A stretch of DNA of 64,000 nt. Source: Trebonia sp963777905. Lineage in GTDB: Bacteria; Actinomycetota; Actinomycetes; Streptosporangiales; Streptosporangiaceae. The stretch covers positions 1 to 64,000 of the forward strand of contig CAVZSM010000034.1 of the NCBI GenBank assembly GCA_963777905.1, written 5' to 3'. Position numbers and translations under genes: made by a program. The notes beneath the pieces are model-generated. The model did no database searches, was not told where the DNA came from, and saw only the letters and a program-made list of their open reading frames with translations. This document shows positions 23,181 through 30,335 of this stretch, piece after piece; positions within the stretch are counted from its first letter, which is position 1, and the number at the start of each line of letters is the position of its first letter.

Positions 23181-23204
23181 CCCGCCCCGAGGCGCCAGGG
23201 CGGG
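23181..23204 (+). terminator. GC hairpin after the merR/Cys-rich peptide unit
   Basis: CCCGCCC (23181-23187) and GGGCGGG (23198-23204) form a perfect 7-bp stem with a 10-nt loop, 26 bp after the peptide stop and between convergent genes. There is no T-run, as is common for actinomycete terminators. A 13-bp direct repeat (ttacacctcgccc-like) follows at about 23209-23234. Confidence 0.5.
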
Positions 23205-23220
23205 GCCCTACACCTCGCCC

Positions 23221-23739
23221 TTACACCTCGCCCTTGAACTCCGCGGGCGGCCCCTCCTGCGGCCCGATGACCGGCTCGAACGCCGCAGAATACGCCGCGA
23301 ACCGCCGCCGCCACGCGTCCGGCTCCGCCGCCGTCCCGGCCAGCCGGTCCAGGCAGTCCTCCCAGCCCGCCGCGTTCCGCGCCGCCCAGCTCGCCTGCAG
23401 CTCGTCGGTGAGGACCAGCCGGGTGCCAGCGCCCTCAGCGGACAGCTCGAACCGCAGCACCTCGTCCTCGCCCCAGGTGTACGACAGCAGCCGGGGCTCG
23501 TCTACGGCGAGCACCGTGCCGGTGAGGGTCATGTCGATGACGTCGGCAGGGAACGGGAACGTGATCGCCGCGCCGACCGCCCACCGGCCGCCTTCGACGA
23601 TCACGTCGCACGGGAACCACGCCTTGAGCTGCTCCCGCTCGGTGATCGCCCGCCAGACCACCGCCGGCGGATCGGGCAGGTACCGCGAAAGGCGCACCGC
23701 CGGCTTGGCGCCGGTCGTGTCGAGGGTGCCGTCGGTCAT
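23221..23739 (-). CDS. SRPBCC (AHSA1/START-like) domain protein
   Basis: 172 aa from ATG 23739. The helix-grip pattern is clear: VRLSRYLPDPPAVVWRAITEREQLKAWFP, then GTVLAVDEPRLLSYTWGEDEVLRFELSAEGAGTRLVLTDEL, and a C-terminal helix GWEDCLDRLAG. These are the landmarks of the AHSA1/SRPBCC family of ligand-binding proteins. The start overlaps the stop of the ArsR gene by 4 bp (ATGA), a very common regulator-plus-SRPBCC pair in actinobacteria. The ligand is unknown. An in-frame upstream extension overlaps the ArsR gene and is not favoured. Confidence 0.88.
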   Translation of the reverse strand: MTDGTLDTTGAKPAVRLSRYLPDPPAVVWRAITEREQLKAWFPCDVIVEGGRWAVGAAITFPFPADVIDMTLTGTVLAVDEPRLLSYTWGEDEVLRFELSAEGAGTRLVLTDELQASWAARNAAGWEDCLDRLAGTAAEPDAWRRRFAAYSAAFEPVIGPQEGPPAEFKGEV

Positions 23740-24065
23740 GCGTTCCTCCTGTGGTCCAGGTGCTCCTCGAGCCGGTCGAGGTGGCCGGCCCAGAGCGCGC
23801 GATAGCCGGCGAGCCACGCGTCGAGCTCGGCCAGCGGTTCGGGACGGATCCGGTACAGGCGGCGCTGCGCGTCGGCGCGGACCTCGACGAGCCCGGCGTC
23901 CTTGAGCACCCGCAGGTGCTTGGACACGGCGGGCTGGCTCATCCGCAGCCGCGCCACCAGGTCGCCCACGGGCAGCTCGCCGTCCCGCAGCAGGTCGAGG
24001 ATCTCCTGCCGCCGCGGCTCAGCGAGCACCTGCAGCGTGGTGAGCGTCGCCATACCAGGAATCAT
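23736..24065 (-). CDS. ArsR-family transcriptional regulator
   Basis: About 109 aa. The winged helix is typical: LAEPRRQEILDLLRDGELPVGDLVARLRMSQPAVSKHLRVLKDAGLVEVRADAQRRLYRI. It lacks the metal-binding CxC motif of SmtB/ArsR sensors, so it belongs to the non-metal branch that pairs with SRPBCC proteins. ATG 24065 is used; ATG 24053 (MATLTTLQ) is an alternative. The gene pair is translationally coupled. Confidence 0.9.
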   Translation of the reverse strand: MIPGMATLTTLQVLAEPRRQEILDLLRDGELPVGDLVARLRMSQPAVSKHLRVLKDAGLVEVRADAQRRLYRIRPEPLAELDAWLAGYRALWAGHLDRLEEHLDHRRNA

Positions 24066-24074
24066 GCTCCGTCA

Positions 24075-24108
24075 GATATATAACTGTCAAGGCATATAAG
24101 GTCACAAG
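24075..24108 (-). promoter_or_regulatory. Possible promoter of the arsR-SRPBCC pair
   Basis: On the minus strand TTGTGA is followed after 18 bp by TTATAT in a conspicuously AT-rich pocket just before the ArsR start. The hexamer ATATAA occurs twice there (in the blocks around 24077 and 24095), giving possible half-sites for the regulator. This is suggestive only. Confidence 0.35.
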
Positions 24109-24138
24109 GCGGTGAGCTCGGCTACGCCGCCGGCATTG

Positions 24139-24951
24139 CTAGGAGTCCAGACCCGGGCTCTCCATGACCACTCGCTCTCGGGTGTAGATCGCGGCCGCTT
24201 GTGTGCGAGTGCGGACTTCGAGCTTGTCGTAGACGTGTTCAAGGTGCTTGCGGACGGTCCCGGGGCTGACGAAGAGCGCTTGCGCGATCACGGCGTTCGT
24301 CTCACCCGCGGCAGCCCTGGCGAGGACGACCCGTTCGCGTGGCGTGAGGCGCAGTAGCCTCATCCGAGCCGCCGCGGTGGAGCCCATGAGCGCCGGATAG
24401 GTCCTTCGCGCGAGAGCGTTGCGCCGCAGCTGTCCGAGGTGCGGGACAAGGCGCTCGAGGGTGTGGCGGTCGGTCTCGGTGAACCTGCTCCTGGTGGTGT
24501 CGAACACCAGCGACGCGCCGGTTGCCCTGCCGGTTGGCAGGAACACTTTCATCACGGCCCTTACCCCGAGCGGCTTGCAGACCTCGGCGTAGAGCCCCCG
24601 GCGGCGAAATTCGCGATCGCTGATGAAATCGGAGATCGCCAGAGGCCGCCCGAGCCATTCGCGGTTGGGCAGCGAGTTCGCGCGCGGTGCCCCGCCGGCG
24701 AGTGGATCATCGTTCCTGACCTGCGGATACGCATCCCAGACCGGCAAGATCGATGCCGGGTCATCGGCGGCCAGCGAGAACTCAAGCAGATCCTGCGGAT
24801 CCCACTCCAGATAGCTGACCGCCTCGCACCGGACCACCCTGCGCATGCCAGCGAGGACGTTCGCGGGGAACGGCGTAGTGCCCTCGTCCGCGACCGCCTC
24901 CAGCAGGAAGTCCACCAGCGCCTCGTGGCGGTCTGCGCGCATCCTCAACAC
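24139..24951 (-). CDS. LuxR-family regulator with N-terminal sensor domain
   Basis: This 270-aa protein ends in a LuxR/FixJ helix-turn-helix (LTPRERVVLARAAAGETNAVIAQALFVSPGTVRKHLEHVYDKLEVRTRTQAAAIY). The first 190 residues form a GAF-like or autoinducer-binding-like alpha/beta domain without a recognised ligand motif (ISDFISDREFRRRGLYAEVCKPLGVRAVMKVFLP). No receiver domain is visible, so it is not a two-component partner. It stands alone, divergent from the small secreted protein at 25053, which could be a target. Confidence 0.88.
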   Translation of the reverse strand: MLRMRADRHEALVDFLLEAVADEGTTPFPANVLAGMRRVVRCEAVSYLEWDPQDLLEFSLAADDPASILPVWDAYPQVRNDDPLAGGAPRANSLPNREWLGRPLAISDFISDREFRRRGLYAEVCKPLGVRAVMKVFLPTGRATGASLVFDTTRSRFTETDRHTLERLVPHLGQLRRNALARRTYPALMGSTAAARMRLLRLTPRERVVLARAAAGETNAVIAQALFVSPGTVRKHLEHVYDKLEVRTRTQAAAIYTRERVVMESPGLDS

Positions 24952-25052
24952 CCTCGCTCCGGAAGATACGCCGATCGACCCATTACCGCCAGCCCAGGGG
25001 ACCGCTTCGATTACCGCTAAGCACCAAGAAAGGCCATGAAGGGAGGCCCGTC

Positions 25053-25412
25053 ATGAACCCCATCCGCCGCATCCACCGCATTCGCCGTCTCGCTGCCGTG
25101 CTGGCCGGCCTGGCCGCCGCCCTGGCGGCCTTCGGCACCCCGCCCGCGTTCGGCAGCACCCGCCCGGGCACCCCGCCCGATAGCGGCCTGGCCGCCTGCG
25201 TGTATCCGCTGAGTACGCACCACGTCACCGCCGCCGACTACCGGCAGATCCGCGCCCAGTTCGCCGGCTCACGCTGGCCGGACCTGCGTACCGCTGGCAC
25301 CGACTACGTCGACCTGGCCGTGCGGCTGCTCACCGCGCGAGGGACCGACGGATACGAGACCGTCTGGTTCTACCAGCGGCTGGCCGCCGCCTGCGCCCAG
25401 CACGGACGGTGA
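25053..25412 (+). CDS. Small secreted protein of unknown function
   Basis: This 119-aa protein starts with an Arg-rich n-region and a hydrophobic Ala/Leu core (LAAVLAGLAAALAAFGTPPAFG), a likely Sec signal peptide cleaved near residue 34. The mature part has two cysteines (LAACVYPL and AAACAQHG) that could form a disulfide. It contains the segment HHVTAADYRQIRAQFAGSRWPDLRTAGTDYVDLAVRLL. The family was not recognised. A GGGAGG ribosome site lies about 8 nt upstream. Its stop overlaps the start of the next small frame (GTGA). Confidence 0.7.
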   Translation: MNPIRRIHRIRRLAAVLAGLAAALAAFGTPPAFGSTRPGTPPDSGLAACVYPLSTHHVTAADYRQIRAQFAGSRWPDLRTAGTDYVDLAVRLLTARGTDGYETVWFYQRLAAACAQHGR

Positions 25413-25621
25413 AGAGAATGAGCATCCGCGAATATCTCGTCAAGGCATGCCAAGACGACGCGCTGCGAGCCGGCGAGCGAGACCGCCAGCTCCTGGAGGC
25501 GCGACGAGCGCGCATAACGGGCCGGCATCATCAAGATCCTGCCGTTCCCGCCGCTGCCATCGCTCCGGTCGCTCGGGTAAGGCGGCTGGCCCGGGTGATG
25601 CTCCGCCGTGCTACGGCGTAG
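25409..25621 (+). CDS. Possible small basic protein coupled to the secreted protein gene
   Basis: A 70-aa frame whose GTG overlaps the upstream TGA by 4 bp; ATG 25418 (MSIREYLVKACQDDALRAGERDRQLLEARRAR) is an alternative start. The first 35 residues look like a real charged helix, while the rest is Ala/Arg-rich and could be noise. No family was recognised. Confidence 0.35.
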   Translation: MKRMSIREYLVKACQDDALRAGERDRQLLEARRARITGRHHQDPAVPAAAIAPVARVRRLARVMLRRATA

Positions 25622-25632
25622 GACATAGCCGT

Positions 25633-26646
25633 TCAATGCCGGAACGCGGGCATCACCTCGGTGGCGAAGAGCCCCGCCGACTGGCGGGTCTCGTCGACCG
25701 TCATGTCGCCGAAGGCGAACTCGATCGCGACGTAGTTGATGCCGCCGACGTCGCGGTGATGCGCCACCCAGTCGCGGGCGCCCGCCGGGTCGCCCGCGTA
25801 GAAGTGCCCGGTCGCGTGGATGCCCTCGTAGGTGTCCGCCGGCAGGACCGGCGGGTGCGGCAGGTCGTACCGCTTCCACAGCGACTCGAAGTTCGCCACG
25901 AACCCGGTGAACGCCCGGTTGGCGATCTTCATCGCCTCCTCGTTCGTGGGGGCGACGACGACAGACCGGGTAATCCCGAGCGGCGGCACGTCGGCCTCCG
26001 CGCGGCCCAGCGACGCCCATTCCGCCCGGTACGCGTCGGTCAGCGGCCGCACGGCCGGCGACGGCACGAGCGCCATCATCGGCATGCCGAGCCGCGCGCA
26101 CCAGAGTGCCTTCTCCAGCGTCCGCGTCCCGTACCACAGCGGCACCGGGTCCTGCACCGGCTGGGTTACCACCGGCGCGTTCGTGATGTCGTAGTACTTC
26201 CCGTGGAAGTCGACGGAGGCCGCGCCGGACAGGCCCATCCGCAGCACCGCGAACGCCTCGTCGAACCGCTCCTGCGTCTCTTCTCCCGGGATGCCGTGGA
26301 AGCCGGTCTCGATCGGCGAGATGCCGCGCCCGACGCCGAGGTCGAGCCGCCCGCCGGTGAGCTGGTCCAGCGTGCACGCCTCCTCGATCACGCGCATCGG
26401 GTGGTACAGCGGCAGGATCGAGATCAGCGTGCCGAGCCGGATGACCGAGGTGCGCTGCGACGCCGCGGCCAGCATCAGGTGCGGCGACGGGGTGATGCCG
26501 AGCGGAGTCCCGTGGTGCTCGGCCATGTGGTAGGCGTAGTAGCCCAGCCGCTCATACTCCTCGACCAGCGCGAGCCGCTCGGCTAGCTGCTGCGTGGCCG
26601 GCCGTCCGGAGGCGTCGTTGTGGTCGAAGACCCCGAAGCGCATCAT
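25633..26646 (-). CDS. LLM-class flavin-dependent oxidoreductase (luciferase-like monooxygenase)
   Basis: 337 aa from the ATG-ATG doublet at 26646/26643, which follows GGGAGGG at good spacing. It has the bacterial-luciferase TIM-barrel pattern: RFGVFDHND at strand 1, YYAYHMAEHHGTPLGITPSPHLMLAAASQRT, the region IRLGTLISILPLYHPMRVIEEACTLDQLTGGRLDLGVGRG, and a long C-terminal half. Such enzymes use FMNH2 or F420H2. The substrate is not indicated. The frame is open upstream to 26745, but that part has no family similarity. Confidence 0.9.
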   Translation of the reverse strand: MMRFGVFDHNDASGRPATQQLAERLALVEEYERLGYYAYHMAEHHGTPLGITPSPHLMLAAASQRTSVIRLGTLISILPLYHPMRVIEEACTLDQLTGGRLDLGVGRGISPIETGFHGIPGEETQERFDEAFAVLRMGLSGAASVDFHGKYYDITNAPVVTQPVQDPVPLWYGTRTLEKALWCARLGMPMMALVPSPAVRPLTDAYRAEWASLGRAEADVPPLGITRSVVVAPTNEEAMKIANRAFTGFVANFESLWKRYDLPHPPVLPADTYEGIHATGHFYAGDPAGARDWVAHHRDVGGINYVAIEFAFGDMTVDETRQSAGLFATEVMPAFRH

Positions 26647-26788
26647 CGCCCTCCCGGCAGTGGAGCTTGCGGCCGCGACGGTCACCACGAGGCCGTTCCG
26701 GATAATGCTCTTAAATACCCCCTTGCAACCTGGCAGCCACCACAACCTCCGGGCTCCGTCTTACCCGCCATGCCACTAGAGTCATCCC

Positions 26789-28042
26789 GTGCACTGGGAC
26801 TGGGCTCGACCGCGCGCACGGACGCTTGTGACGTGCGCGGTCGCGGTCGGGGCCGCGCTCGCGGTGACCGCGGGCTGCAGCTCGCCGGCGGCGGCCCCGG
26901 CCGCGCCGTCCGCCTCGTCGCTCCACCCGTCGGCCGTGACGAGCTCGCCAGGCACGGCGTCCGCGTCACCCGCGTCCCCCTCGCCGTCGGTGTCCTGCGC
27001 GGCCCAGGTGTTCGGGCGGCTGACCGAGGCGCAGCGAGTCGGCCAGCTGTTCCTCGTCGGCGTGACCGACGACATCGCGGGGCCGCAGACGACGGCGGCG
27101 CTGCAGCAGTACCACTTCGGGTCGCTGCTCCTCTACTCGACGTCGGAAGGCGTCACGGCGCTGGCCGCCGCGACCGCGCACATGCAGTCGCTGGGCACCG
27201 CGAACGACGGCGGCGTGCGGATGTTCATCGCCGCCAACCAGGAGGGCGGCCAGGTCCAGCAGCTGACCGGGCCCGGCTTTTCCGTGATGCCGTCCGCGCT
27301 GACCCAGGGCACGTGGTCGACGACGACGCTGCGCTCCGCGGCGGCCGGCTGGGCGCGCGAGCTGCGCGCCGCAGGGGCGAACTTCGACCTGGCGCCGGTG
27401 ATGGACGTGGTGCCCGCCGCCACGGCCGCGTCGAACGCGCCGATCGGGGCGCTGGACAGGCAGTTCGGCTCCACGCCGGCGGGCAACGGGGCGCACGGGG
27501 CGGCGTTCATCACCGGGATGGCCTCGGCCGGGGTAGCGACGGCGGCCAAGCATTTCCCCGGGCTCGGCCGGGTGACCGGGAACACCGACTTCACCGCCGA
27601 CGTGGTCGATAACGTCACCACGCCGAACGATCCCGACCTCGGGTCGTTCCGCGCGGCGGTGGTCGCGGGAGTGCCGTTCGTCATGGTGGCGCTGGCCACC
27701 TACACGCTGATCGACCGCACCCAGCTGGCGGTGTTCTCGCCCACGGTGATGAAGCTGGTGCGGTCCGGGTCGGGGTCGGGCCTCGGCTTCGGCGGCGTGA
27801 TCATGTCCGACGACCTGGGGGACGCCCTCGCCGTGCAGTCGATCCCGGCGGCGTCGCGGGCGATCTCGTTCCTGACCGCGGGCGGTGACATGATCACCTC
27901 GCAGTCGCTGGCGCCGGCGCAGGCGATGGCCGCGGCGGTGCTCGCGAAGGCTTCTTCGTCTCCGTCGTTCCGCGCCGTGGTGGACGCCGCGGCGCAGCGG
28001 ATCCTCGCCGCCAAGCAGGCCTCCGGCCTGCTGACCTGCTGA
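26789..28042 (+). CDS. Lipoprotein with glycoside hydrolase family 3 (NagZ-like) domain, catalytic dyad altered
   Basis: 417 aa. A lipoprotein signal ends at VTAGC with Cys30, followed by a Pro/Ser/Ala-rich linker to about residue 70. The GH3 barrel follows (LTEAQRVGQLFLVG; NQEGG at 150-154; AKHFPG at 253-258; GGVIMSDDLGDALAV near 336-349). In NagZ-type N-acetylglucosaminidases the KHFPGHGD...DSH loop provides the acid/base Asp-His dyad. Here the segment reads KHFPGLGRVTGNTDFT, so the usual histidine positions are missing, while the nucleophile-region aspartates (341/342) remain. It may have altered specificity, use other residues, or only bind cell-wall glycans. It is predicted to be anchored outside the membrane. 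Confidence 0.85.
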   Translation: MHWDWARPRARTLVTCAVAVGAALAVTAGCSSPAAAPAAPSASSLHPSAVTSSPGTASASPASPSPSVSCAAQVFGRLTEAQRVGQLFLVGVTDDIAGPQTTAALQQYHFGSLLLYSTSEGVTALAAATAHMQSLGTANDGGVRMFIAANQEGGQVQQLTGPGFSVMPSALTQGTWSTTTLRSAAAGWARELRAAGANFDLAPVMDVVPAATAASNAPIGALDRQFGSTPAGNGAHGAAFITGMASAGVATAAKHFPGLGRVTGNTDFTADVVDNVTTPNDPDLGSFRAAVVAGVPFVMVALATYTLIDRTQLAVFSPTVMKLVRSGSGSGLGFGGVIMSDDLGDALAVQSIPAASRAISFLTAGGDMITSQSLAPAQAMAAAVLAKASSSPSFRAVVDAAAQRILAAKQASGLLTC

Positions 28043-28057
28043 CCGGGGTCCGCCGGT

Positions 28058-28804
28058 TTACCTGCGCTGACGGCTCGCGCCGTCGACCACCCGGCCGGCG
28101 AGGTCGCGCAGCTTGATGTTGTTGTTCTGCGACTCGCGGGCCAGTTCGTCGAATGCCTGCTCCGCGCCGATCCCGCGGCGGCTCATCACGATGCCGATAG
28201 CCTGGTCGATCAGCGCACGGGAGTCGAGGGCCTTATGGAGATGCTCGGCCAGGGTGCGGGCCTTGGCGTAGCGCCGCGCGTTGGCGATCGCGGCGCTCGC
28301 CGCCGTGATGTACAGCCGGAGCAGCGCCACGTCGAAATCGCTGAAACCGTGCGGCTGCTCGCTGTAGAGATTGAGCGAGCCGACGAACTCCTCGTCGATG
28401 AACAGCGGATGGCATAGGTAGCTCGACACCCCGGCCGCGCGGGCGCTGCGCGCGAACCCCGGCCAGCGCTCGTGTGCCTCCTCCACCCCGACGCGGACGA
28501 CCTCGCGGGTGCGGGACGCCTCAAGGCACGGGCCATCCCCGGTGGCGTACTGGTCGGAGTCGATCGCCCACACCCGCTCGTTGCTGCTGGCCACCGTCTC
28601 GCCCGCGTCACCGCTCAGCACGGTCACGCTCGCCATGTCGGCGCCAGGCACCGATTCGACCAGCTGGTCGACGCTGCGCTGCAGCACCCGGCCGACTTCT
28701 TCCTCGGCGGTCAGCACGTCCGCCAGTTCCGCCAGGTGGTCGGAGGCCTCATCGAGGCGCCTGACATACTCCTTCGGCGCCGCCGCCTGATCTTCGTCTA
28801 GCAC
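28058..28804 (-). CDS. GAF-ANTAR domain protein
   Basis: This 248-aa protein has an N-terminal helix, a GAF domain (about residues 25-175, with GDGPCLEASRTREVVRV and GVSSYLCHPLFIDEEFVGSLNLYSEQPHGFSDFDVALL) and a C-terminal ANTAR RNA-binding domain (ALDSRALIDQAIGIVMSRRGIGAEQAFDELARESQNNNIKLRDLAGRVV). The actinobacterial pattern is present: the AIGIVM core and the last helix. ANTAR proteins bind paired hexaloop RNA hairpins and prevent termination; the GAF domain would sense a small ligand. It is convergent with the GH3 gene and lies alone. Confidence 0.92.
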   Translation of the reverse strand: MLDEDQAAAPKEYVRRLDEASDHLAELADVLTAEEEVGRVLQRSVDQLVESVPGADMASVTVLSGDAGETVASSNERVWAIDSDQYATGDGPCLEASRTREVVRVGVEEAHERWPGFARSARAAGVSSYLCHPLFIDEEFVGSLNLYSEQPHGFSDFDVALLRLYITAASAAIANARRYAKARTLAEHLHKALDSRALIDQAIGIVMSRRGIGAEQAFDELARESQNNNIKLRDLAGRVVDGASRQRR

Positions 28805-29217
28805 TGGCCCGCCCCTTTTCGCCGCGCCTGTCCGCCCCTTGGCCTCTGGTTCTACCCCGTGTGGCCTGGCTATTCATCAACGTCGCAATCGATTGTCAGC
28901 GTTTGGGCCTAGCCCGTCGGACCTTTCTCGCCAGTCGCGAGCCAGCGAGGCAAGCAATCAACGGTCAGCTAGTAGACAGCTGATATGCAGGTGCTGATCA
29001 GAAAATCAACAATAAGCGGTAGGTAATTCTCAAGCATCCGCTCAGGTACGACCTCGATACTCGTCCTGATACAGCACGGGTAAACGCGTACCAAGGACCA
29101 CACATCGTGAGCGCTGTCCGCGATGTGGCGGCCGCTGCGGGGCAGGAAACCCGCTATCGCATCGCCGTGAGCAGTGCCGGGCGACCCGGCGAACAACGGG
29201 GTTGAGGCTTTCAGGCG
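28805..29217. other. Intergenic region, no gene supported
   Basis: About 410 bp between divergent genes, with a visibly AT-richer stretch at 28965-29035. A minus-strand frame of 22 hydrophobic codons (MLENYLPLIVDFLISTCISAVY) ends near 28971, but it has only a weak GAGCGG ribosome-site candidate and no known relative. It presumably contains the promoters of the GAF-ANTAR and ATPase genes. Confidence 0.4.
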
Positions 29218-29673
29218 ATGACTGACCAGGGCAAATACCTTCACGCGTGCCACGGCCCGACCGCGGCAACCCGGGGGCCCCTGCAGCTGACGCTGCCGGC
29301 CTGCGGCCTGCCGGTCCGGCTGGCCCGGCAGGTGACCCGCGAGGTGCTGGCCGCCTGGGGGCTGGCTCACGTGGAGGAGACCGCCGTCCTGCTCGTGTCC
29401 GAGCTGGTCACGAACGCGGTACGGCACGCCACGAGTACCGACGCGATAACGCTGGAACTCGAAGTCGTGCAAACCTGCCTGCGCATCGAGGCGTACCGAC
29501 GCCGGCCCGGGCTGGCCCTGCCGCGCACCACGGGTGAGTTCGACGAGTCGGGTTTCGAGTTCGCGCTTGTGAATTCCCTGGCCGACAGGTGGGGAGTACG
29601 TGAGACCGTGACCGGCAAAACCGCGTGGGCCGAACTCGACGTACGAGGCGAGCCCGGTCCCCAGCCGCGCTGA
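29218..29673 (+). CDS. HATPase_c anti-sigma-like protein with degenerate ATP-binding boxes
   Basis: This 151-aa protein belongs to the RsbW-like ATPase group abundant in Streptomyces relatives. The N-box is good (VEETAVLLVSELVTNAVRHAT) and the ending is typical (VNSLADRWGVRETVTGKTAWAELDV). The two glycine boxes that clamp ATP are eroded: the expected D-x-G-x box reads IEAYRRRPGLALP, and the GGxGL box reads DESGFEFALVNSL. It may bind ATP poorly or act as a binding protein without kinase activity. No partner anti-anti-sigma gene is adjacent. Confidence 0.8.
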   Translation: MTDQGKYLHACHGPTAATRGPLQLTLPACGLPVRLARQVTREVLAAWGLAHVEETAVLLVSELVTNAVRHATSTDAITLELEVVQTCLRIEAYRRRPGLALPRTTGEFDESGFEFALVNSLADRWGVRETVTGKTAWAELDVRGEPGPQPR

Positions 29674-29737
29674 CCCCCACCGCTATCACGCCGGATCTGG
29701 ACTCGCCGCCGGGCCGGCCAGGAGATTCGTCCGTTAG

Positions 29738-29778
29738 TGCTGGGGATTTGACCCCTCAGAGCGGCCAAATCCCCAGCA
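29738..29778. repeat. Perfect 13-bp inverted repeat with 15-nt loop
   Basis: TGCTGGGGATTTG (29738-29750) is exactly complementary to CAAATCCCCAGCA (29766-29778). It lies 65 bp after the ATPase gene. It is long enough for an intrinsic terminator, but no T-run follows on the plus strand; it could also be a protein-binding site or an insertion-element end. Confidence 0.7.
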
Positions 29779-30022
29779 GTAAGCCAAAACAGCCCCTGGC
29801 CGGGTTCCGTGTGCCCGGCGTAATGGACAGCAGAGGCACTTGGGACGCCTGGTGCAGGTTGCCGCGTCCGTCGGCCCAGCGTTCCTCACATAGGGCGCGA
29901 TCGTCCCGTTTTATGCCTGGTTTGTCCGAGTTTCCAGGTGACGTTCGCGCCCTGAGTGACCGCGACCGTGGAGGAACGCCCTGACTGCCAGGTCGCGCCG
30001 CCCCCGTCGGGGCGTCCGTTCT

Positions 30023-30041
30023 CTGATAACAGCAAGAAGCG
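30023..30041 (+). repeat. 19-nt word shared with the trpEG linker (first occurrence)
   Basis: CTGATAACAGCAAGAAGCG occurs here in non-coding DNA and again, exactly, at 37247-37265 inside trpEG. Chance occurrence of a 19-nt repeat in 64 kb of this composition is unlikely, so a dispersed repeat family is suspected. Confidence 0.6.
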
Positions 30042-30335
30042 ACGACGCTGTAACCTGGCAAATACCATCACTGCCGGCCGGTCCTGGCTGATTACGGCGG
30101 CTAGCGGCGGGTACGTGGTTGATCCGATGGTGGCGCATCGGCGGACGCCTGCGACGGTGCAGCGGCCCGGCGGCGCCGCCTGTTGCGATGCTCGGGCTTG
30201 CCGGGCTTGGATTTGCTGGGGCTGCTGGTATGGGCGGTGTTCGTGTCCACCAAGTGGCCGGCGGTGGTTGGCGCCGGCCGCGATCAGTTCGTCCGTGTTG
30301 CGCTTTCTGCGCCACGGACCTGACATCCTGTAATC

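Larger units (their letters stand above)
29674..30335. other. 660-bp non-coding stretch containing a strong hairpin and a dispersed-repeat word
   Basis: No convincing gene is seen on either strand; the open frames are Arg/Pro/Gly-rich, overlap one another in several frames and lack ribosome sites. It contains the 13-bp perfect stem at 29738-29778 and the 19-nt word at 30023-30041 that recurs in trpEG. It could be degraded mobile-element DNA, but no transposase motif was identified. Confidence 0.4.

Noticed and set aside
28971..29036. Minus-strand 22-codon hydrophobic peptide
   Set aside because: There is only a weak GAGCGG ribosome-site candidate and no context, so it could be chance in an AT-richer stretch.
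29886..30326. Possible transposase remnant in the non-coding stretch
   Set aside because: No DDE or HUH motif, no matching terminal repeats and no consistent frame were found; left as unexplained non-coding DNA.
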